From contig JADLHA010000052.1 in NCBI GenBank assembly GCA_020848995.1, positions 1-64,000 on the forward strand: DNA of 64,000 nt. Direction: 5' to 3'. Under the pieces are notes generated by a model that did no database searches, was not told the origin of the DNA, and saw nothing but the letters and a program-made list of their open reading frames with translations. Position 1 is the stretch's first letter. The number at the start of each line of letters is the position of its first letter. Shown here piece after piece: positions 58,814 to 64,000 of the stretch. The position numbers and the translations under genes were made by a program. The stretch is from Saprospiraceae bacterium. GTDB taxonomy: Bacteria; Bacteroidota; Bacteroidia; Chitinophagales; Saprospiraceae.

Positions 58814-61737
58814 GGCAAGGCCTGCTCATATGGGTATTGGCAGGGTTTGCCGGGGTAGCTAGTGCGCAGCCCGTTGAAGCCAGGCGGTGGGTCGATTCGA
58901 CGCTATCTGTGTTGAGCCTGCGCGAAAAAATCGGACAATTATTTGTCATTCGGTCGTTTGCCAGGGACACGCCTGAGGTTGGCGGGGTGGAGGAAGACCT
59001 CATTGTGCGATATGGCGTCGGCGGAGTTTGTTTTTTTAAGGGAACGACGGAACATCTGTCAGCGAGGACCAGGCATTACCAGCGCGCTGCTAAAGTACCC
59101 CTGTTGATGAGCATAGACGGCGAATGGGGTTTGGGCATGCGCATGACCGACATCCCGCCGTTTCCGAAGCAACTTTGCCTTGGAGCGCTGAGCGACAACC
59201 GCCCCATATACGCGATGGGCAAGGAGATCGCGCGACAGATGCGCGCCATGGGTCTTCACATGAATTTTGCCCCGGTGGCTGACATCAACAACAATCCGGC
59301 CAATCCGGTTATTAACGAACGTTCGTTTGGATCTGGTAGAAAGGATGTAACCGCCAAGGTGTTTGCTTACCTGCGGGGACTCGAAGACGGGGGTGTTATG
59401 GCCTGTCTGAAACATTTTCCGGGTCACGGGGACACGGACGTGGATTCGCATGCCGACCTGCCGGTGCTTGGGCATACCCGCAAGCGACTGGACAGTTTGG
59501 AATTGTACCCTTTTGCTGCATTGCTGGCCATGAAACCTTCGGCGGTCATGACAGGTCACTTGCACATTCCTGCGCTTGACTCTACCCCAAAGCTTTCGGC
59601 CAGCCTGTCTCCCGCCATTGCCGATGCGATGTTGCGGGAGGAGCTGGGTTTTGATGGACTGATCGTAACCGATGCACTCGAGATGCAGGGCGTCACGGGC
59701 AATTTTACCGACGACGAAATTGCCATTCGGGCATTTGAAGCGGGCAGCGATGTTTTGCTGCTGCACCGGAACGTTCCCGCAGCCATTGATGCCATTGAGG
59801 CCGCCCTGGCTTCGGGGCGTCTGAGCCTCGGTGTCCTCGAAGAAAAACTCCGGCGCGTGCTGTTTGCGAAATGGCGTGTGGTGTTGAAAGCAGAGGCGTT
59901 TGCTGCAAACGGGAAAACGTTTGCGGAGGACGCGAGGCGCAGGATTGAAGCTATGAACGACGGGCTATACCGCAAAGCCATGTGTCTGGCAAGAGATCCC
60001 GATAACGGTGTCCCCATCCGCGAATTGCCAGTCCAGTTGCTGTGCCTGCAACTCGGTGTGGGCGATGCGCTCCCGTTCACAGACCGCATGCGCCACTATG
60101 CAGGAAAAGCAATGCGGTCTGGTAAAATCGACGAGCAAACGTCAGATTCTCTGAAGCTGCTGGTTGACGCTTCGGATGTCGTAGTCATCCATGTGCATGG
60201 GCTGCACTACCGCGCGAAGACAAATTATGGAATGGACCTTGAGGGCTTGCAAAGGGTCAACCCACTGCTGAAGGGTAAGCGCTGCGTGGTCGTATTGTTT
60301 GGTTGCCCCTATGTGGCAAGGTACTTTCCGTCGCAGGCAAGTTTAGTGCTTGCGCATGAAGAAAACGCAACCAGCATGGACATTGCCGCGCAGATGCTCT
60401 TCGGCACGGATCCGTTCCGGGGCAAAGCTCCCGTTGACGTGGCCCCCGTGCTCGTGCAGGGGCGGGGAATCTTCAGGCCCTCTTTGCAACGCATGGGTTT
60501 TTGCATACCGGAGGCGCAGGACATGGACCGCGACAGTTTGGAGCAGATCGATCAGATCGCCAGGACGCTGATTGCTGCGGGTGCGGCGCCGGGATGCCAG
60601 ATTGCCGTCGCGCGCAACAATAAAATCGTATATCAAAAGTCCTTTGGTCATCTGGCCTGGGATTCCCTGCAGCTTGTGACCAACCAGACGATCTACGACA
60701 TTGCCTCGCTCACCAAGGTGTGTTGCACAGCTCCGGTCATGCAGCAGCTCGTAGACCAGCAAAGACTTTCGTTTTCCGACCGGTATGCAAATTACTTTCC
60801 CGAATTTGCCGAAGGCGACAAGCGCCATCTCCGATTCCGGGATGTTTTCCTGCATCAGGGAGGATTGCCTGCGTGGATCCCATTTTACAAGAGCACGCTG
60901 CCCATGCCTCTGCCGGGCGACAGCACTTCGGCGAGGTATTACGATGTGGCAGCTTCGCGCGAATTTGCGATACCCGTATGCGATTCGATGTACCTCCGCA
61001 CAGATTATCTGGACAGCATCTTTCACCACATCCTTTTGGCGCCAGTAGTTCCGGCACGCGGGTACCTTTATTCCGACGTAGGCTTTTACCACCTGCCCAG
61101 GCTCGTGCGCAACAGGATGAGCGTATCGTTTGATCGCTATTTTTCACAGGAGATCGCAGCTCCGCTCGGCCTTCACCATACCGCATTCAATCCTCTGGCC
61201 AAGGGATTTTCCAAAGAGCAGATTGCGCCTACCGAAGAAGACCGGTACTGGCGCATGCGGCAGATCAGGGGTTATGTTCACGATATGGGAGCTGCGATGT
61301 TGGGCGGCATTGGTGCACATGCTGGTTTGTTTTCAAATGCGCTGGATGTTGCGACGATCATGCAACTCTTTTTGAATCGCGGACAATGGGGTGGGCGCGA
61401 GATCCTGCGGGCTTCGTCGGTGGCAACCCTGACGAGACGCGATCTGGACAGGCGACGCCGGGCTTTATTTTTTGATATGCCGGCCCTGAACGACACCATC
61501 GCTCCCTATGTTTCACCCCGCGCATCCATACGAACGTTTGGTCATCAGGGCTTTACCGGCACCTGCGCGTGGGCCGATCCCGAGTGGGGAATCAACTATG
61601 TATTTTTATCAAACAGAACGTATCCCGACGCCTCGGTGAACCTGTTGCACCGGGAGCGATACCGCACTAAAATTCAGGACCAGATCTACCGCTCGCTGAT
61701 GAAACATGCGCAATCGGTATACCGAAACGACCTGTGA
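58810..61737 (+). CDS. GH3 (NagZ-like) and serine beta-lactamase-like fusion protein
   Basis: 975 aa with a signal peptide (LIWVLAGFAGVASAQ). The GH3 domain (about 25-400) has the NagZ signature KHFPGHGDTDVDSHADLP near residue 200 and the catalytic Asp in VTDALEMQGV near 286. After a linker the beta-lactamase/transpeptidase-like domain (about 580-960) has SLTK (Ser-x-x-Lys, near 634), YSDVGF in place of Tyr-x-Asn, and FGHQGFTG near the end. The pair suggests peptidoglycan turnover in the periplasm: removal of N-acetylglucosamine plus a serine hydrolase step. Confidence 0.9.
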   Translation: MRQGLLIWVLAGFAGVASAQPVEARRWVDSTLSVLSLREKIGQLFVIRSFARDTPEVGGVEEDLIVRYGVGGVCFFKGTTEHLSARTRHYQRAAKVPLLMSIDGEWGLGMRMTDIPPFPKQLCLGALSDNRPIYAMGKEIARQMRAMGLHMNFAPVADINNNPANPVINERSFGSGRKDVTAKVFAYLRGLEDGGVMACLKHFPGHGDTDVDSHADLPVLGHTRKRLDSLELYPFAALLAMKPSAVMTGHLHIPALDSTPKLSASLSPAIADAMLREELGFDGLIVTDALEMQGVTGNFTDDEIAIRAFEAGSDVLLLHRNVPAAIDAIEAALASGRLSLGVLEEKLRRVLFAKWRVVLKAEAFAANGKTFAEDARRRIEAMNDGLYRKAMCLARDPDNGVPIRELPVQLLCLQLGVGDALPFTDRMRHYAGKAMRSGKIDEQTSDSLKLLVDASDVVVIHVHGLHYRAKTNYGMDLEGLQRVNPLLKGKRCVVVLFGCPYVARYFPSQASLVLAHEENATSMDIAAQMLFGTDPFRGKAPVDVAPVLVQGRGIFRPSLQRMGFCIPEAQDMDRDSLEQIDQIARTLIAAGAAPGCQIAVARNNKIVYQKSFGHLAWDSLQLVTNQTIYDIASLTKVCCTAPVMQQLVDQQRLSFSDRYANYFPEFAEGDKRHLRFRDVFLHQGGLPAWIPFYKSTLPMPLPGDSTSARYYDVAASREFAIPVCDSMYLRTDYLDSIFHHILLAPVVPARGYLYSDVGFYHLPRLVRNRMSVSFDRYFSQEIAAPLGLHHTAFNPLAKGFSKEQIAPTEEDRYWRMRQIRGYVHDMGAAMLGGIGAHAGLFSNALDVATIMQLFLNRGQWGGREILRASSVATLTRRDLDRRRRALFFDMPALNDTIAPYVSPRASIRTFGHQGFTGTCAWADPEWGINYVFLSNRTYPDASVNLLHRERYRTKIQDQIYRSLMKHAQSVYRNDL
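59314..59327. other. Second copy of the 14-bp palindrome AACGAACGTTCGTT
   Basis: Identical to 50379-50392 and lying inside the GH3 domain coding sequence. It may be chance. Confidence 0.25.
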
Positions 61738-61777
61738 AGCAGACCAAAGGAATAATGCATAATATTGCACGACTGCC

Positions 61778-62998
61778 ATGTTGCTGACCATACGCATCGC
61801 CTTCAGGTATCTGTTTAGCAGAAAGTCCTCTCAGGCCATTCATTGGATAACGGGCATCTCCGTCTTCGGAATTGCGGTCGGAACTGCCGCGCTGATCCTG
61901 GTGTTGTCGGTTTTCAATGGCTTTGAGGATCTGCTTTCCGGCATGTTCGGAAGATTTAATCCCGACGTGAAGTTGGTGGCCAGCGATGCGAAGTTTTTTG
62001 ACGAGGACAGTGTTTTGTTGGTGAGATTGCGGTCTCTGGAGGGCGTTGTAGCCGTAAGCCGTTCGCTGGAAGAGGTAGCCATGTTCCAATATGGAGATGC
62101 GCAGGAATTCGGAGTGATCAAGGGAGTCGATTCGTCTTTTCCAGAGGCCATCGACATGGAAGAGGCCATTGTTGAAGGAAGTTTTCAAACGCAATCCGGT
62201 AAGCATGCACTGGCCAATCTTGGAAGTGGGTTGAGTGGCAGGCTGGGCGTGCGGGTGAGCGATTTCAGAGAACCCCTTAGGGTTTTTTTACCGGATGTCT
62301 CACCAGGGGAAAGCCCGTCACTCCAAGCTTACCAGGATTTTCCCATCACGGTTCAGTCGACCTACAGTTTTCAACAGGAGAGCGATTACAACACGGCGAT
62401 CACCGACCTCGATTACCTGAGGGAACGATTGAACAGGCCAGGAGTTTTAAGCGCCATAGACCTGCGCGTTGGAACGGGGTACAAGCCCGAAGGGGTGGCC
62501 CGGAACGTCCAGACCATGGCAGGTCCGGGGTATATCGCCAAAGACCGCTACCGCCAGGATGAGGCTTTTTTCAGGATCATGAAGCTTGAGAAATGGTTGT
62601 TTTACGCCTTGTTCTCGCTAACGCTGGTGCTGGTTTCCTTTACCATCGTGGGCGCCTTGTGGATGGTGGTATTGGAAAAGCGATTTGACATTTCCGTATT
62701 GAAATGCCTGGGAATGGAGAATCGCGTTGCGAAGAGCATCTTTGTCTGGTTGTCCTGGTATATCTGCCTGGCGGGTCTGGCGATTGGTTTTGCGATGGCC
62801 CTGGGGTTTTATGCCCTGCAAAAGAAATACGGACTGATCGGCGTTCCGGCGGAATTCATCATTGACGCCTACCCCATTCAGTTGCGTTTGCTCGATTTTG
62901 CCCTGGTATCTATAACCGTGCTATTCATTGGCTTTCTGGCATCTGTAATGCCGGCCCAGAAGGTAGGGGAGATCCAGCCCGTTTTTCGTGAGGAATAA
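61778..62998 (+). CDS. LolC/LolE-type lipoprotein-releasing permease
   Basis: 406 aa. N-terminal helix preceded by FRYLFSRKSSQAIHWITGIS, then GTAALILVLSVFNGFEDLLS, the LolE/FtsX signature. A periplasmic domain of about 220 residues follows, then three C-terminal helices (LFYALFSLTLVLVSFTIVGA, IFVWLSWYICLAGLAIGFAM, LDFALVSITVLFIGFLASVM). FDISVLKCLGMENR is a conserved coupling segment. With an ATPase elsewhere it extracts outer-membrane lipoproteins. It starts 40 bases after the GH3 fusion gene. Confidence 0.9.
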   Translation: MLLTIRIAFRYLFSRKSSQAIHWITGISVFGIAVGTAALILVLSVFNGFEDLLSGMFGRFNPDVKLVASDAKFFDEDSVLLVRLRSLEGVVAVSRSLEEVAMFQYGDAQEFGVIKGVDSSFPEAIDMEEAIVEGSFQTQSGKHALANLGSGLSGRLGVRVSDFREPLRVFLPDVSPGESPSLQAYQDFPITVQSTYSFQQESDYNTAITDLDYLRERLNRPGVLSAIDLRVGTGYKPEGVARNVQTMAGPGYIAKDRYRQDEAFFRIMKLEKWLFYALFSLTLVLVSFTIVGALWMVVLEKRFDISVLKCLGMENRVAKSIFVWLSWYICLAGLAIGFAMALGFYALQKKYGLIGVPAEFIIDAYPIQLRLLDFALVSITVLFIGFLASVMPAQKVGEIQPVFREE

Positions 62999-63002
62999 TT
63001 TC

Positions 63003-63010
63003 TAATTTTG
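63003..63010 (+). promoter_or_regulatory. -7 element for a near-leaderless small gene
   Basis: TAATTTTG matches TAnnTTTG perfectly and ends 6 bases before a GTG at 63017. It overlaps the alternative TTG start at 63008, which argues for the GTG. No TTTG -33 box is visible. Confidence 0.45.
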
Positions 63011-63016
63011 CGCCCA

Positions 63017-63406
63017 GTGGAATTGTGGGAATTCGAATTTGAGTGGTTGCGCATCCGGCATTTTGTCAAGGAGCGCATCGGGTCGCAATCCCTGCCCGAG
63101 CTCAATGCAATTTTACTGCTCATCGGGGTACAGGAACTGGGAAGAACGCGTGCTGAACGTTTTTCCAAGGAAGAAAAAACGGACCTGATGCACGTAGCTT
63201 CCTGCCGGCTGCTGAGCGAAGACGGCTACTATACATTCAAGGGACTTGACCAGGACGGTTGGCCACATTACGAGATGCTGAAACCATTTCGCCTTAGGGG
63301 TGTCGAACAGCAGGAGCGCTACTTGCGCGAAAAGGTCATTGATTATTTCAGGCGCGATTATGCGCAAGAGCTCTCCGAGCTGGAAAGCCGTGGAGAAGCC
63401 GGTTGA
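63017..63406 (+). CDS. Conserved small protein of unknown function
   Basis: 129 aa if started at GTG (VELWEFEFEWLRIRHFVKER); a TTG at 63008 adds three residues but overlaps the -7 box. The protein has LPELNAILLLIGVQELGR, SKEEKTDLMHVASCRLLSED and GWPHYEMLKPFRLRG. I recognise it as the kind of short conserved protein often found upstream of peptidylprolyl isomerases in Bacteroidota, but its function is not known to me. No signal peptide, so probably cytoplasmic. Confidence 0.7.
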   Translation: MELWEFEFEWLRIRHFVKERIGSQSLPELNAILLLIGVQELGRTRAERFSKEEKTDLMHVASCRLLSEDGYYTFKGLDQDGWPHYEMLKPFRLRGVEQQERYLREKVIDYFRRDYAQELSELESRGEAG

Positions 63407-63430
63407 TACAACGCGAATAAATGGCATACC

Positions 63431-64000
63431 ATGAATAAATCGATTTTCATACTTGCAGCGGCAGTTTTAAGCCTGAGTGCCTGTTCGGGAAACAAGGGCG
63501 TTTCAGAGGAATCCATGGCGGTCATAGAGACTGATTTTGGCAAGATCACGGTGCGGTTGTACGACAGTACTCCGAAGCACAAAGAGAATTTCATACGCCT
63601 GGTAAAGGAAGGTTACTACGACGGTTTGTTGTTTCACCGGGTGATCCAGGGATTTATGATGCAGGGGGGCGACCCCGCTTCAAAAAACGCTCCGGCAGGT
63701 GCCATGCTAGGAAATGGCGGTCCGGGATATACCGTGCCTGCGGAGATCGGCGGGAAACATTTCAAGGGAGCTCTCGCTGCTGCCCGGATGGGCGACGCGG
63801 CGAATCCGCAACGCGCATCTTCCGGATCACAATTTTACATCGTTCAGGGCAAGCCCATTGCCGCTGCTGACCTGCAGCAAATGGCTGCTGCCAGCGGGGT
63901 ACGCTACACTCCGGAAGAAACGCAGGCCTACGCACAACGAGGGGGTACGCCGTTTTTGGACGGAGCCTATACGGTATTTGGCGAGGTGGTCGAAGGCATG
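63431..64000 (+). CDS. Cyclophilin-type peptidylprolyl isomerase lipoprotein (partial)
   Basis: The frame starts at ATG 63431 and is still open at the window end after 190 codons, so only the N-terminal part is present. Lipobox LSLSACSG, with the Cys at residue 18. Cyclophilin features: MAVIETDFGKITVRLYDSTP, HKENFIRLVKEGYYDGLLFH, RVIQGFMMQGGDP and SSGSQFYIVQGKP. An insert (ADLQQMAAASGVRYTPEETQ) precedes GGTPFLDGAYTVFGEVVEGM, typical of Bacteroidota members. It speeds proline isomerisation in exported proteins. Confidence 0.93.
   Translation, partial: MNKSIFILAAAVLSLSACSGNKGVSEESMAVIETDFGKITVRLYDSTPKHKENFIRLVKEGYYDGLLFHRVIQGFMMQGGDPASKNAPAGAMLGNGGPGYTVPAEIGGKHFKGALAAARMGDAANPQRASSGSQFYIVQGKPIAAADLQQMAAASGVRYTPEETQAYAQRGGTPFLDGAYTVFGEVVEGM

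Overview
The window looks like a chromosomal segment of a Bacteroidota bacterium, most likely from the Saprospiria/Chitinophagia side of the phylum. The signs are gliding/type IX secretion (T9SS) lipoproteins GldB and GldH, T9SS type A C-terminal sorting domains, a PorV/PorQ-like barrel, a TonB-dependent receptor with a carboxypeptidase-like N-terminal domain, a carbamoyl-phosphate synthase large chain without the allosteric C-terminal domain, Nfu, AMP nucleosidase, a tiny COX24/mS38-like basic protein, and several TAnnTTTG-type -7 promoter elements. Base composition is moderately GC-rich. Coding density is high apart from 12.4-17 kb. I saw no rRNA, tRNA or CRISPR array.

Layout. 0.1-1.8 kb: a secreted retropepsin-like protease and a SigZ-like sigma factor. 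2.0-6.5 kb: a tightly overlapping surface-polysaccharide operon (heparinase II/III-like protein, two GT4 glycosyltransferases, a small methyltransferase). 6.5-11.2 kb: gmk-yicC on the minus strand, then HU, a TPR membrane protein, the 31-aa basic protein and RNase E/G. 11.2-17 kb: a glycosyltransferase, small genes, ssb, a GNAT acetyltransferase and a repeat-rich accessory stretch. 16.8-19.6 kb: grpE-dnaJ-gldH and a TlpA-like thioredoxin. 19.7-35.7 kb: housekeeping genes (flavin reductase, dnaX-pyrD, nadE, nfu, xth, nadC, a barrel protein, gldB, tatA, an OmpH-like chaperone, amn, carB, a 2-hydroxyacid dehydrogenase). 35.9-44.6 kb: a TonB-dependent receptor, a 1332-aa T9SS cargo protein and a PorV/PorQ-like protein. 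44.8-48 kb: greA, HIT, ruvC, a flippase-like protein and a DUF3108 protein. 48-55.8 kb: an ABC system with a His-rich permease, an Omp28-like T9SS protein, a predicted beta-propeller protein, lpxH, 3-hydroxyanthranilate dioxygenase and an M14 peptidase. 56-64 kb: yebC, a TMTC-like TPR glycosyltransferase, a GH3-beta-lactamase fusion, a LolE-like permease, a small conserved protein and a cyclophilin lipoprotein cut by the window end.

The most unusual structure is a family of short (about 150-270 bp) non-autonomous elements with inverted ends reading AGGGCACTTCTAAAAAC. There are five copies: four at 12.3-16.8 kb and a degenerate one at 51.6 kb. Two copies invade the 3' ends of genes, a glycosyltransferase and gldH. 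In both cases the element terminus is translated in the same frame, as KGTSKNP, and the element supplies the stop codon. Other repeated signals are a 19-bp AT-rich palindrome found twice just after minus-strand genes (nfu and carB) and a set of AACnAACGTTnGTT-like palindromes.

Gene starts were refined by hand where the longest open frame ran upstream of the family start. All functional calls are from reading the translated sequence, without database searches.
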